A stretch of DNA of 64,000 bases from Streptomyces sp. ITFR-16 (GTDB taxonomy: Bacteria; Actinomycetota; Actinomycetes; Streptomycetales; Streptomycetaceae), in contig NZ_CP134609.1 in the NCBI RefSeq assembly GCF_031844705.1, forward strand, positions 4,898,001 to 4,962,000, in the 5' to 3' direction. Shown here piece after piece: positions 25,682-34,538 of the stretch (the stretch's first letter is position 1; every line of letters starts with the position of its first letter). The notes beneath the pieces are model-generated. The model had not been told where the DNA came from. It saw nothing but the letters and a program-made list of their open reading frames with translations, and did no database searches. A program made the translations under genes and the position numbers.

Positions 25682-25699
25682 TTGTGAAGGGGCTCACGA
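25682..25699. promoter_or_regulatory. Second, weaker Rex-like site next to ndh
   Basis: TTGTGAA-GGGG-CTCACGA has a perfect left arm and a right arm with two mismatches to the Rex consensus. It lies 35 bases upstream of the ndh ATG. TACCTT at 25677-25682 could be a -10 element that the site would block. Confidence 0.45.
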
Positions 25700-25733
25700 G
25701 CCCGCCCCCCGAGGGGGGTGGATACTCGATGGC

Positions 25734-27119
25734 ATGAGCACCACGGAGCGTCCCAGGATCCTCGTAGTAGGCGGTGGGTACGTAGGCCTGTACGCAGCTC
25801 GACGCATTCTGAAGAAGATGCGCTACGGAGAGGCGACCGTCACGGTCGTCGACCCGCGCTCGTACATGACGTACCAGCCCTTCCTCCCCGAAGCTGCTGC
25901 CGGCAGCATCTCGCCTCGGCATGTCGTCGTCCCGCTGCGACGCGTCCTGCCCAAGGCCGAGGTCCTCACCGGCCGCGTCACGACCATCGACCAGGACCGC
26001 AAGGTCGCCACGGTTGCGCCGCTCGTCGGCGAGGCCTACGAGCTGCCCTTCGACTACCTGGTCATCGCGATGGGCGCCGTCTCCCGTACCTTCCCGATCC
26101 CCGGCCTGGCCGAACAGGGCATCGGCATGAAGGGCATCGAGGAGGCCATCGGCCTGCGCAACCACGTTCTCGAGCAGCTGGACAAGGCCGACTCGACGAC
26201 CGATGAGGACGTCCGTCGCCGGGCGCTCACCTTCGTCTTCGTGGGCGGCGGCTTCGCCGGTGCGGAGACCATCGGCGAGGTCGAGGACATGGCCCGCGAC
26301 GCGGCGAAGTACTACACGAACGTGAAGCGCGAGGACATGCGCTTCATCCTCGTCGACGCCGCCGACAAGATCCTTCCCGAGGTCGGCCCGAAGCTGGGCA
26401 CCTGGGGCCGGGAGCACCTGGAGTCCCGTGGTGTCGAGGTCTTCCTCTCGACCTCCATGGACTCCTGCGTCGACGGTCACGTGGTGCTGAAGAACGGTCT
26501 GGAGGTCGACTCCAACACCATCGTGTGGACGGCCGGTGTGAAGCCGAACCCGGCGCTGGCCCGCTTCGGTCTGCCGCTCGGCCCGCGCGGTCACGTGGAC
26601 ACCAACGAGAAGCTCCAGGTGCAGGGCACCGACTACATCTGGGCCGCGGGCGACAACGCCCAGGTGCCGGACATGATCGGCCGCAAGGCCGGCAACCCGA
26701 ACGCCTGGTGCCCGCCCAACGCGCAGCACGCGCTGCGTCAGGCCAAGGTCCTCGGTGACAACGTCATCTCCGGGTTGCGCGGCTTCCCGCAGGGCGACTA
26801 CAGCCACGCCAACAAGGGTGCGGTCGCCGGTCTGGGCCTGCACAAGGGCGTCGCGATGATCGTCATGGGCAAGGTGAAGATCAAGCTCAAGGGCCGTCTC
26901 GCCTGGTACATGCACCGCGGCTACCACGGCATGGCGATGCCGACCTGGAACCGCAAGATCCGGATCTTCGCCGACTGGACGCTCGCGATGTTCCTCAAGC
27001 GCGAGGTCGTCTCCCTGGGCGCCATGGAGACCCCGCGCGAGGAGTTCTACGAGGCCGCCAAGCCGGCCCCGGCACCCGCCGCCGCCAAGCCGGTGGGCGA
27101 GAAGGCCAAGGCCTCCTAG
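25734..27119 (+). CDS. ndh: Type II NADH:quinone oxidoreductase (Ndh)
   Basis: 461 residues from ATG 25734. The FAD-binding motif is VVGGGYVGLYAARRI at residues 11-25, and the NADH-binding Rossmann motif is FVGGGFAGAETIGEVEDMA near 165. The flavoprotein signature AAGDNAQVPD is present. The C-terminal 70 residues (KLKGRLAWYMHRGYHGMAMP onwards) form the amphipathic membrane-anchoring region of NDH-2, and the chain ends with a short Ala/Pro/Lys tail. The enzyme passes electrons from NADH to menaquinone without pumping protons. Two Rex-like operators upstream suggest induction when NADH accumulates. The gene is monocistronic, ending at a terminator. Confidence 0.96.
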   Translation: MSTTERPRILVVGGGYVGLYAARRILKKMRYGEATVTVVDPRSYMTYQPFLPEAAAGSISPRHVVVPLRRVLPKAEVLTGRVTTIDQDRKVATVAPLVGEAYELPFDYLVIAMGAVSRTFPIPGLAEQGIGMKGIEEAIGLRNHVLEQLDKADSTTDEDVRRRALTFVFVGGGFAGAETIGEVEDMARDAAKYYTNVKREDMRFILVDAADKILPEVGPKLGTWGREHLESRGVEVFLSTSMDSCVDGHVVLKNGLEVDSNTIVWTAGVKPNPALARFGLPLGPRGHVDTNEKLQVQGTDYIWAAGDNAQVPDMIGRKAGNPNAWCPPNAQHALRQAKVLGDNVISGLRGFPQGDYSHANKGAVAGLGLHKGVAMIVMGKVKIKLKGRLAWYMHRGYHGMAMPTWNRKIRIFADWTLAMFLKREVVSLGAMETPREEFYEAAKPAPAPAAAKPVGEKAKAS

Positions 27120-27160
27120 CCCTCGCGGCACAGCAGGACAGCAGGACCGTTGTACGACGC

Positions 27161-27204
27161 CCGAAGGGGCCGTCCGCCATCCGTGGTGCGGGCGGCCCCT
27201 TCGG
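27161..27204 (+). terminator. Terminator of ndh
   Basis: A 17-position stem (27161-27177 with 27188-27204, one G-T wobble) and ten-base loop, 41 bases after the stop codon. The following 239 bases up to the next start are a GC-rich leader in which I see no gene. Confidence 0.88.
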
Positions 27205-27443
27205 CGTATCGGAACGCGACCGCGCGGCGCGGGCCGCGGGGGTGCGCGGGCCGGACCCCCGGCGGATGCGTGTGCTGTGCAGGTATTTTGCCGTTTCCTT
27301 GCCCGGTAGCGGGATGGCCGGGCCGCCGGAAACTGTTGAGGGGGGTGTGCTGCGCCGTGGTGCCGAGGGCGCCGGGGCGTGGTCCGGGACATGTGTGGGC
27401 ATGTCTGGGCACGTCGGGAAACACCATCACGGAGGTGTGCGCC

Positions 27444-28748
27444 ATGGCAGACGCCGCGTTGCGGCTGACCGCTCTCGCCCAGGAGTTGCTGGGAGAACCC
27501 CTACCGGTCCGCATCCGGGCCTGGGACGGCAGTGAGTCCGGACCGCCCGGCGCCCCCGTCCTCGTCATCAAGAACCGCCGCGCCCTGCGCCGCCTGCTCT
27601 GGAAGCCGGGCGAACTGGGCCTGGCGCGCGGCTGGGTGGCCGGCGAGCTCGACATCGAGGGCGATCTCTACGAGGCCCTGGACCTGATGGCCGGGCTGAT
27701 CTGGGAGCGCGGCGCGGAGGCGAAGGACAGCGTCCACCCGGTCCGCGACCCCAAGCTGCGGGCCGCCGCCAAGGGACTGCTCCAGCTGGCCGGCCCCTGG
27801 CCGCCGCCCCCGCCGCCGCCCGAGGAGGTCCGCCGCCGCACCGGCACCCTGCACACCAAGCGCCGTGACAAGGAGGCCATCAGCCACCACTACGACGTGG
27901 GCAATGACTTCTACGCATTGGTCCTGGGACCGTCCATGGTCTACTCCTGCGCCTACTGGGAGGACGGCGGAACCCTTGAGGACGCCCAGCGCGACAAGCT
28001 CGACCTGGTCTGCCGCAAGCTCGCGCTGAAGGAGGGCGACCGGCTGCTGGACGTCGGCTGCGGCTGGGGCTCCATGGCCATCCACGCCGCCCGTGAGTAC
28101 GGCGCTCGCGTCACCGGTGTCACCCTCTCCACCGAACAGGCCGCCTTCGCCAGGAAGCGCATCGCCGAGGAGGGCCTCACCGACCGGATCGAGATCCGGG
28201 TCCAGGACTACCGGGACGTCAGGGACGGCCCGTACGACGCCATCTCCTCCATCGGCATGGCCGAACACGTCGGCTCCGTCCGCTACCGCGAGTACGCCGA
28301 CGACCTCTACGCACTCCTCAAGCCCGGCGGGCGCCTGCTCAACCACCAGATCGCCCGCCGCCCGGAGAAGGACGAGTCCGCCTACCGCATCGACGCGTTC
28401 ATCGACTCCTACGTCTTCCCGGACGGTGAACTGGCCCCGGTCGGCCGCACCGTCGCCACCCTGGAGGAGGCCGGCTTCGAGACCAGGGACGTCGAGTCGC
28501 TCCGCGAGCACTACGCCCTGACCCTGCGCCGCTGGGTCGCCAACCTGGAGGGCGACTGGCAGCGTGCGGTCAGGGCGACCTCGCCCGGCCGGGCGAGGGT
28601 CTGGCGGCTCTACATGGCCGCCTCCGCGCTCTCCTTCGAGCACAACAAGATCGGCGTCAACCAGATCCTCGCGGTCCGCCCCGCCGAGGGCGGCGGCTCC
28701 CGGATGCCGCTGCGCGCCCGCGACTGGAGGGCCTCCGCGACCGGCTGA
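27444..28748 (+). CDS. cfa: Cyclopropane-fatty-acyl-phospholipid synthase family methyltransferase
   Basis: 434 residues from ATG 27444, with GGAGGTG ten bases upstream. An N-terminal lipid-binding region (about 1-115) precedes an unusual run of eight prolines near 119-126. The SAM domain follows: SHHYDVGNDFYALVLG, SCAYW, motif I LLDVGCGWGS at 201-210, SSIGMAEHVG, and LKPGGRLLNHQIARR. These match CFA synthases and mycolic-acid cyclopropane synthases. The enzyme adds a methylene group from SAM to unsaturated acyl chains in membrane phospholipids, usually on entry to stationary phase. The family also contains other lipid methylases, so the exact product is uncertain. Confidence 0.92.
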   Translation: MADAALRLTALAQELLGEPLPVRIRAWDGSESGPPGAPVLVIKNRRALRRLLWKPGELGLARGWVAGELDIEGDLYEALDLMAGLIWERGAEAKDSVHPVRDPKLRAAAKGLLQLAGPWPPPPPPPEEVRRRTGTLHTKRRDKEAISHHYDVGNDFYALVLGPSMVYSCAYWEDGGTLEDAQRDKLDLVCRKLALKEGDRLLDVGCGWGSMAIHAAREYGARVTGVTLSTEQAAFARKRIAEEGLTDRIEIRVQDYRDVRDGPYDAISSIGMAEHVGSVRYREYADDLYALLKPGGRLLNHQIARRPEKDESAYRIDAFIDSYVFPDGELAPVGRTVATLEEAGFETRDVESLREHYALTLRRWVANLEGDWQRAVRATSPGRARVWRLYMAASALSFEHNKIGVNQILAVRPAEGGGSRMPLRARDWRASATG

Positions 28749-28763
28749 GCCCGTAAGGACCAC

Positions 28764-28809
28764 CGCCGAGGGCCGGTACCCGTCATCAGCGGGGTACCGG
28801 CCCTCGGCG
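28764..28809. terminator. Bidirectional terminator between cfa and the second FtsX gene
   Basis: A perfect 18-base-pair stem (28764-28781 with 28792-28809) with a ten-base loop lies between two convergent genes, 16 bases after cfa and 18 bases after the end of the minus-strand gene. Confidence 0.92.
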
Positions 28810-28826
28810 TGCGTGTCCGGGTGCGG

Positions 28827-31355
28827 CTACTCCGTCTTGATGGCCGTCAGCATGTTCAGCTTGGCGGCGCTGCGGGCCGGCCACAGGGCGGCCAGCACGC
28901 CGACCAGTCCGGCCAGCACCAGGAAGAGCGCGATCCGGCCCCACGGCAGGACCAGCACGTACTGCGGGATCTGGGCCGCCACGGTCTGGCCGATCGCCCA
29001 GCCGAGGAACATCCCGAGCCCGATGCCGACCACCGCGCCGAAGAGCGAGATGACCACGGCCTCCAGCCGGATCATGCGCTTGACCTTGCGGCGGTCCAGG
29101 CCGATCGCCCGCAGCATGCCGATCTCCTGCTGGCGCTCGAACACCGACATGGCCAGGGTGTTGACGACCCCGAGCACCGCGATGATCAGGGCCATGGCGA
29201 GCAGCCCGTACATGATGTTCATCGCGAGGTTGACCGAGCCGCCGAACATGTCGCGGATGTCCTGACGGTCCATGACGCTCATGCCCGGGTTGTCGCCCAG
29301 CGCGTCCACCAGCGCCTTCTCATGGGCCGCGCTCGCGCCGCCGTCCGTCTTCACCCAGATCTCGCGGATGTCGGCACGGCCCTCGTGCGGGGCGACCTTG
29401 TCACGGGGGATCAGGACCGGCGACAGGAACTCGTTGTCCTTGTAGAGGGCCCCGATCCGCAGGTTCTCCTTCTTGTCGTCGTCGTACGTGACCGGGACGC
29501 TGTCCCCGGTCCTCCAGCCGTGCGACTTCGCGGTCTTCTCGGCGACGGCGATCTCGCCCCGGCCGATTGAGTCCGCCGAGCCCGAGACGGTGTCGACGGT
29601 GAGGACCTTCTGCACATCGCCCGGGGTGATGCCGGAGGCCGAGACCCCGGCGCCGTCGACCGTCAGCCAGACGGCCTGCTGCGGGGAGGCGGCGGTGACG
29701 CCGGGAGCCTTCGCCAGGGCGGTGAGAGCCGACTCGTCGAGCGCGTCGCCGCTGGCCATCGAGACCATGTAGTCGGCCTTGATGTTGTCCGTCGTCAGCT
29801 TGTCGACCGCCTGGCCGAGGGTGACGCCGAGCACCGAGATGCCGGTGACGAGGGTGAGGCCGATCGCCAGCGCGGAGGCGGTGGCGCCGGTACGGCGGGG
29901 GTTGCGGACCGCGTTCTGCGCGGCCAGCTTGCCGGAGACCCCGAACAGCCGCAGCAGCAGCGGGCGCACCAGGGCGATCACCGGGCGGGACAGCAGCGGG
30001 ATGAGGACGATGACCCCGATCAGCGCCAGGAAGGCGCCGCCCGCGATGAGGAGCTGGCCGTTCGACCCGGCCTGCGCCGCGCCGCCGATGATCGCGGCCG
30101 CGCCGAGCAGGGTGATGATGCCGCCGATCGTGTTGCGCAGCACCAGGGACTTGACCGTGGCCACCGCGTGCGCGCTGTTCATCGCGGCGACGGGCGGGAT
30201 CTTCGCGGCCCGGCGGGCGGGCAGCCAGGCGGCCAGCACGGTGATCACCACGCCGACGCCGAAGGCGGCGACGACGGTGACCGGGGCCACCACGAGCGGC
30301 CCGGCCGGGATCTTCCCGCCGATCAGGCTCATCGCGGAGCGCAGCGCGGTCGCGAGGCCGATGCCCAGCGCGAAGCCGACCACGGAGGCGATCAGACCGA
30401 CGACAGCGGCCTCGAGCAGCACCGAGCGCTTGACCTGGCGGCGCGAGGCACCGACGGCCCGCAGCAGCGCCAGCTCCTTGGTGCGCTGGGCGACCAGCAT
30501 GGTGAAGGTGTTGGCGATCAGGAAGATGCCGACGAAGAGGGCGACACCGGCGAAGGCGAGCAGCAGCTTGTTGAGGCTGCTGAGGCCGGACTCGATCTGC
30601 TCGGCCTGCTCGTCCGCGAGGACCTTGCCGGTCTTGGCCTCGGCGTCCTCGGGCAGCAGCGGCTTCACATCGGCCAGCAGCTGCCGGTCCGAGACGCCGG
30701 GCGCGGCGGTGACGGCGACGTCCTTGAACTCGCCGGACCGCAGGAACAGCTTCTGGGCGACGGGGGTGTCGAAGAGCACCAGGCTGCCGCCGGCGTTGAC
30801 CGCGCCGTCCTCGGTGGTGAAGACGCCGGAGAGCGTGTACTCCTTCACCGGCCCGTTGGTGGCGACCCGCACGGTGTCGCCGACCTCGTACTTGCCCTTG
30901 CGGGCGGTGTCCTTGTCCAGGGCGATGCTGCCCGCAGCGGTCGGGCCCGAGCCGTCGGTGAAGGTGTACTGGGCGTCCTTGCCGTCCTTGCCGGGGGCGA
31001 AGTTGGCACCGGTGTTGGACCAGCCGTTGCCGATCAGCTTGCCGTCGGGGTCGGCGACCCCGGCGAATCCGTCGACCCGGCCGGTGGCGGTGGCCACCCC
31101 GTCCAGGGCCTGGATCTTCTTCAGGGTGGCGGCGTCGATGGCGCGGGTCTTGTCGTCGCGCTGGTCGGCGTGGGTGGTGACGGCGACCGCGATGTCGTCG
31201 TAGTTCTTCGCGGACTGGTTGCGGAAGGCGTTGCCGAGGGTGTCGGTGAAGACCAGGGTGCCGGAGACGAAGGCCACGCCGAGCATCACGGCGAGGACGG
31301 TCATCAGCAGCCTGGCCTTGTGCGCGAGCACATTGCGCAGGGCGGTTCGGAACAT
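28827..31355 (-). CDS. ABC transporter permease with two FtsX domains (second copy)
   Basis: 842 residues, ATG at 31355. Same plan as the permease at 2036-4618: N-terminal helix, a large extracytoplasmic domain, an FtsX block with LLRAVGASRRQVKRSVLLEA, a second extracytoplasmic domain, and a last FtsX block with MLRAIGLDRRKVKRMIRLEA. The chain ends with the conserved ARSAAKLNMLTAIKTE. The internal helices and the ERQQEIGMLRAIGL motif are intact. It works with the ATPase 66 bases upstream in the operon. The two permeases differ most in their extracytoplasmic domains, so they probably serve different substrates or signals. Confidence 0.93.
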   Translation of the reverse strand: MFRTALRNVLAHKARLLMTVLAVMLGVAFVSGTLVFTDTLGNAFRNQSAKNYDDIAVAVTTHADQRDDKTRAIDAATLKKIQALDGVATATGRVDGFAGVADPDGKLIGNGWSNTGANFAPGKDGKDAQYTFTDGSGPTAAGSIALDKDTARKGKYEVGDTVRVATNGPVKEYTLSGVFTTEDGAVNAGGSLVLFDTPVAQKLFLRSGEFKDVAVTAAPGVSDRQLLADVKPLLPEDAEAKTGKVLADEQAEQIESGLSSLNKLLLAFAGVALFVGIFLIANTFTMLVAQRTKELALLRAVGASRRQVKRSVLLEAAVVGLIASVVGFALGIGLATALRSAMSLIGGKIPAGPLVVAPVTVVAAFGVGVVITVLAAWLPARRAAKIPPVAAMNSAHAVATVKSLVLRNTIGGIITLLGAAAIIGGAAQAGSNGQLLIAGGAFLALIGVIVLIPLLSRPVIALVRPLLLRLFGVSGKLAAQNAVRNPRRTGATASALAIGLTLVTGISVLGVTLGQAVDKLTTDNIKADYMVSMASGDALDESALTALAKAPGVTAASPQQAVWLTVDGAGVSASGITPGDVQKVLTVDTVSGSADSIGRGEIAVAEKTAKSHGWRTGDSVPVTYDDDKKENLRIGALYKDNEFLSPVLIPRDKVAPHEGRADIREIWVKTDGGASAAHEKALVDALGDNPGMSVMDRQDIRDMFGGSVNLAMNIMYGLLAMALIIAVLGVVNTLAMSVFERQQEIGMLRAIGLDRRKVKRMIRLEAVVISLFGAVVGIGLGMFLGWAIGQTVAAQIPQYVLVLPWGRIALFLVLAGLVGVLAALWPARSAAKLNMLTAIKTE

Positions 31356-31421
31356 GTCTGTGAGTCCTGGGAGGGGAGGGGGCCGGAGGGTGGACGACGC
31401 GGGGCCGGGCGGGCCCCGGGG

Positions 31422-32192
31422 TCAGCTGGTGCGGCCCTTGGCGTCGAAGGCCTTCATCCGGTCGAGCACCCCGTCCGCGGTGGGGTGCATCATCTGGTCC
31501 ACGATCGCCCCGTCGGCCAGGAAGATCACCCGGTCCGCGTAGGAGGCGGCGGCGGGGTCGTGGGTCACCATCACCACGGTCTGGCCCAGCTCGCGCACCG
31601 AGTTGCGCAGAAAGCCGAGGACCTCGGCGCCGGAGCGGGAGTCGAGGTTCCCGGTCGGCTCGTCACCGAAGATGATCTCGGGCCGCGAGGCCAGGGCGCG
31701 GGCCACCGCGACGCGCTGCTGCTGGCCGCCGGAGAGCTCGGTGGGCCGGTGCTTGAGCCGGTCGGAGAGGCCCACCATCTCGATGACCTTGTGCAGCCAG
31801 TCCTGGTCGGGCTTGCGGCCGGCGATGTCCATCGGCAGCGTGATGTTCTCCAGCGCGGTCAGCGTCGGCAGCAGGTTGAACGCCTGGAAGATGAAGCCGA
31901 TCTTGTCCCGGCGCAGCTGGGTGAGCTGCTTGTCCTTGAGCGACCCGAGCTCGGTCTCGCCGATCCGCACCGAACCGCTGCTGAAGCTGTCGAGGCCGGC
32001 CACGCAGTGCATCAGCGTGGACTTGCCGGAACCCGACGGGCCCATGATCGCGGTGAACTCCCCCTGCGGGAAGTCCACGGTGACCCGGTCCAGGGCGGTC
32101 ACCTTGGTCTCGCCCTCTCCGTAGACCTTCGACAGTTCCGTGGCGCGGGCGGCCACCGCGGTGGCGCGGTGAGCGGTGGACATGGTGGTCAC
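31422..32192 (-). CDS. ABC transporter ATP-binding protein, MacB/LolD-type (second copy)
   Basis: 256 residues from GTG 32192, with GGAG nine bases upstream; an ATG at 32183 is a possible alternative. Walker A GPSGSGKST is at 51-59, the signature is LSGGQQQRVA, then DEPTGNLDS and MVTHDPAAASYAD. The C-terminal segment (DQMMHPTADGVLDRMKAFDA) matches that of the paralogue at 1251-2039. It energises the FtsX-type permease encoded just downstream. No regulator lies beside the operon. Confidence 0.93.
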   Translation of the reverse strand: MTTMSTAHRATAVAARATELSKVYGEGETKVTALDRVTVDFPQGEFTAIMGPSGSGKSTLMHCVAGLDSFSSGSVRIGETELGSLKDKQLTQLRRDKIGFIFQAFNLLPTLTALENITLPMDIAGRKPDQDWLHKVIEMVGLSDRLKHRPTELSGGQQQRVAVARALASRPEIIFGDEPTGNLDSRSGAEVLGFLRNSVRELGQTVVMVTHDPAAASYADRVIFLADGAIVDQMMHPTADGVLDRMKAFDAKGRTS

Positions 32193-32662
32193 GGGAGACT
32201 CCAGGGTGGTTTTCGTACGGGACGGGGGGCCCGCCCGGCGCTCCCGCCGGCGGCGGGACCCGGGTCAGGGGCACCACTCCATCGTCTCCGCCGTCCGGCT
32301 CCGGGTCGTCACTCCCGGTGCCCGTTCCCGGGGCCGCCTTGAGTCGCATCACAGGGCCTCCGGCGTCCTCCTGCGGTATGACTCCGACCCTGACCCACCG
32401 CCCGGGGACCCCCTCGCCGGGGCGGTCGTCCGGCGCGCCGGACCCGGTCCCGCACCCCGGAATCCGCCCCCGGGTGGCGCGGCCCTGGCGATCCGTGGCG
32501 CACCCCTGGCGAATCGGCTGTGCGGGTGCGGCGACTTTCCGTCAATTCGGGTATCCGGCCGCCGCGCCCGTCAGCACGCCCGGGCATGTGACTATGCCTT
32601 CCGGGTGTGCTGACGGACCCTCAAGTGATCCATAAATAAGACAACATCGAGCCACGGTTCGG
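32193..32662. other. Intergenic region between the second ABC operon and bldA
   Basis: This 470-base stretch holds the minus-strand ABC promoter near its left end. It has an AT-rich patch around 32620-32645 (CATAAATAAGAC) that stands out from the GC-rich surroundings. I see no gene in it. Confidence 0.5.
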
Positions 32663-32691
32663 CTGATCGCGGAGGGCCCCCCGGATAGGGT
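32663..32691 (+). promoter_or_regulatory. Candidate bldA promoter
   Basis: CTGATC (32663-32668), 17 bases, then TAGGGT (32686-32691). A start around 32698 would leave about 22 bases before the mature tRNA. The -10 element is good, the -35 weak. Confidence 0.45.
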
Positions 32692-32719
32692 CATGTGCCA
32701 ACGCGGAGCCGCGCGCCAA

Positions 32720-32805
32720 GCCCGGATGGTGGAATGCAGACACGGCGAGCTTAAACCTCGCTGCCCCTCGGGGGCGTACCGGTTCGAGTCCGGTTCCGGG
32801 CACCA
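32720..32805 (+). tRNA. bldA: tRNA-Leu (anticodon UAA), the bldA product
   Basis: 86 bases including the encoded CCA end. The acceptor stem GCCCGGA pairs fully with TCCGGGC. The anticodon stem GCGAG/CTCGC frames the loop CTTAAAC, giving anticodon UAA, which reads the rare codon UUA. A long variable arm (CTGCCCCTCGGGGGCG) makes it a class II tRNA, and GGTTCGAGTCC is the T arm. Known: bldA is the only tRNA for UUA in Streptomyces; it matures late and controls sporulation and secondary metabolism through TTA-containing genes. At least one TTA-containing gene (50774-51244) lies in this same window. Confidence 0.98.
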
Positions 32806-32884
32806 TCACGCACAGTGCCCCTGGGGGAGACCGGCGGACCCGGGGACCGTACGCTACGCCACCACAGAGCCGAGGGGAGCGGTA

Positions 32885-33256
32885 GTGGGGACCTGGGGTG
32901 CGGGGAACTTCGACAGTGATACGGCGGCGGACCATCTCTCCGCCCTGGTGGACCGGCTGGTCGCCGAGGTGACGGAGGTGATGTCCGGTGACCCGGCGGA
33001 GATCGAGCCGGACGAGTACGGGGGCGTGGCCGTCCCCTGCAATCTGGAGCTGCTGCTCATGCTCGACGCCGCCGGGTGGGTGGGCGTGACGCTTCCGCCG
33101 GCCGAGGTGGTCCGGCAGTGGCAGGAGTCGTACATGGCGGTGTGGGAGCGGACCATCGACGGCCTGGGGCCGAGCGACGCGTACAGGGCCGAGCGCCGGG
33201 CCGTGCTCACCGGGACGTTCGAGCGCCTGGCCCGGGCGGCGGGGCCGTCGAGCTGA
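32885..33256 (+). CDS. DUF4259 protein
   Basis: 123 residues from GTG 32885, with GAGGGGAG upstream. The N-terminus GTWGAGNFDSDTAADHL is diagnostic of DUF4259, a small family of unknown function common in actinobacteria. The rest is helical and acidic with no signal peptide. It starts 80 bases after bldA in the same direction and might be read through from the tRNA transcript. Its 3' end coincides with the start of a truncated DinB/DUF664 coding remnant in another frame. Confidence 0.85.
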   Translation: MGTWGAGNFDSDTAADHLSALVDRLVAEVTEVMSGDPAEIEPDEYGGVAVPCNLELLLMLDAAGWVGVTLPPAEVVRQWQESYMAVWERTIDGLGPSDAYRAERRAVLTGTFERLARAAGPSS

Positions 33257-33480
33257 CCCTGCACCGGGTCCTCGTCCACATGGTCGCCGAGACCCAGCGC
33301 CATGCCGGGCACGCCGACATCGTCCGGGAGGCGGTCGACGGCGTCACCGGGCTGCGCAGGGGCGGCGAGGACATGGCCCCCGGTGACCAGGCATGGTGGC
33401 GCGACCACCGGGAACGGGTGGAACGTGCGGCCCGGGAGGCGGTCGGTCCCGGGCGTCGAAAGATCCTCCCCTGGCACTAG
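33247..33480 (+). pseudogene. C-terminal remnant of a DinB/DUF664 protein
   Basis: The frame encodes about 77 residues with the DUF664 C-terminal pattern: ELTLHRVLVHMVAETQRHAG, then HADIVREAVDGVTGLR and DQAWWRDHRERVE. DinB proteins bind metal with three His residues; here the His of the H-x-G-H-A region remains, but the N-terminal helices (roughly 90-100 residues) are absent. Upstream in the same frame the sequence is only an alternative reading of the DUF4259 gene. An internal ATG at 33280 could still start a short peptide. It reads as a gene broken by a deletion that joined it to the DUF4259 gene. Confidence 0.7.
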
Positions 33481-33546
33481 GGAGAATGCTTTGCCTAGCC
33501 ATTACTCTTGTGGGAAGGCCACGCTGGGTGGCCATGGAGGAGTGAG

Positions 33547-34434
33547 ATGAGGAGCAGCAACCCGGTCTTCTCGCGACGGGGCTTCAGCCGCGACAACAGT
33601 TACGCGGGCTTCAACGCGGCACCGCAGGCCGGGGCCCCCGCAGCGGGTGCCAACCCGTACGCGCAGGGCACCGCCCCGAACCCGTACGCGACGAACCCCT
33701 ACGCGCAGCAGGACGGCCAGTACGGCGCCCCGCAGGCGCCCGCGCGCTCCGGCGTGATGACGATCGACGACGTCGTCACCCGTACGGCGCTGACGCTGGG
33801 CACGGTCGTGCTCGGCGCCGCTCTCGCCTGGGCGCTGCTGCCGGTCGACGAGGCGAACCTCAACAAGTCGTACGGCATCGCGATCGGCGCGGCGCTCATC
33901 GCCTTCGTGCTGTCGCTCGTCCAGTCCTTCAAGCGCAAGCCCGTTCCCGCGCTGATCATCGCGTACGCCGCGTTCGAGGGTGTGTTCCTCGGCGTCATCT
34001 CCAGTGCCGTCAGCACCTACATCTCGCCCGGTGTGGTGATGCAGGCGGTGATGGGCACCATGTGCGTCTTCGCCGGCGTGCTGCTGGCGTACAAGATGCG
34101 CTGGATCCGGGTCACCCGCCGGTTCTACGGCTTCGTGATGGCCGCCGCGATGGGCTTCATGCTCCTGATGGTGGTCAACCTGCTGTTCGCCGCCTTCGGT
34201 GGCGGCGACGGCCTGGGCTTCCGCAGCGGCGGCCTCGGCATCCTCTTCGGTGTCATCGGCATCGTGCTCGGCGCCTGCTTTCTGGCCCTGGACTTCAAGC
34301 AGGTCGAGGACGGCATCGCGTACGGCGCTCCGCGCGAGGAGTCCTGGCTGGCGGCCTTCGGCCTCACCATGACCCTGGTGTGGATCTACCTGGAGATGCT
34401 GCGTCTGCTCTCCATCCTCAGCGGCGACGACTAG
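33547..34434 (+). CDS. Bax inhibitor-1/YccA-like membrane protein
   Basis: 295 residues from ATG 33547, with GGAGGAG upstream. A 65-residue N-terminal extension contains NPYA repeats (NPYAQG, NPYATNPYAQ). Seven membrane helices follow, including the family marks IAYAAFEGVFLGVIS and the last helix TLVWIYLEMLRLLSIL. The family is related to Bax inhibitor-1; members form calcium-leak or stress-linked channels, and E. coli YccA protects SecY from FtsH. The bacterial function in Streptomyces is unknown. The Tyr/Pro/Asn-rich extension is cytoplasmic if the topology follows the family. Confidence 0.92.
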   Translation: MRSSNPVFSRRGFSRDNSYAGFNAAPQAGAPAAGANPYAQGTAPNPYATNPYAQQDGQYGAPQAPARSGVMTIDDVVTRTALTLGTVVLGAALAWALLPVDEANLNKSYGIAIGAALIAFVLSLVQSFKRKPVPALIIAYAAFEGVFLGVISSAVSTYISPGVVMQAVMGTMCVFAGVLLAYKMRWIRVTRRFYGFVMAAAMGFMLLMVVNLLFAAFGGGDGLGFRSGGLGILFGVIGIVLGACFLALDFKQVEDGIAYGAPREESWLAAFGLTMTLVWIYLEMLRLLSILSGDD

Positions 34435-34467
34435 TCCCCGCCGGCGGTTTCCGCCGACAGACGGGCG

Positions 34468-34505
34468 AACGGCCCGCGGGCTCCGGAAGGAGGCCGCGGG
34501 CCGTT
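34468..34505. terminator. Bidirectional terminator between converging genes
   Basis: A 12-base-pair stem AACGGCCCGCGG/CCGCGGGCCGTT (34468-34479 with 34494-34505), continued by an inner CTCC/GGAG stem. It sits between the Bax-inhibitor-like gene and the minus-strand DUF4287 gene. Confidence 0.85.
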
Positions 34506-34538
34506 CCGCGTTCCGAGCGGGGACGGGGGCGGTGAGGG

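Noticed and set aside
33590..33605. TTA-looking triplet at the start of the Bax-inhibitor-like gene
   Set aside because: The frame is AGT TAC GCG, so no TTA codon is present.
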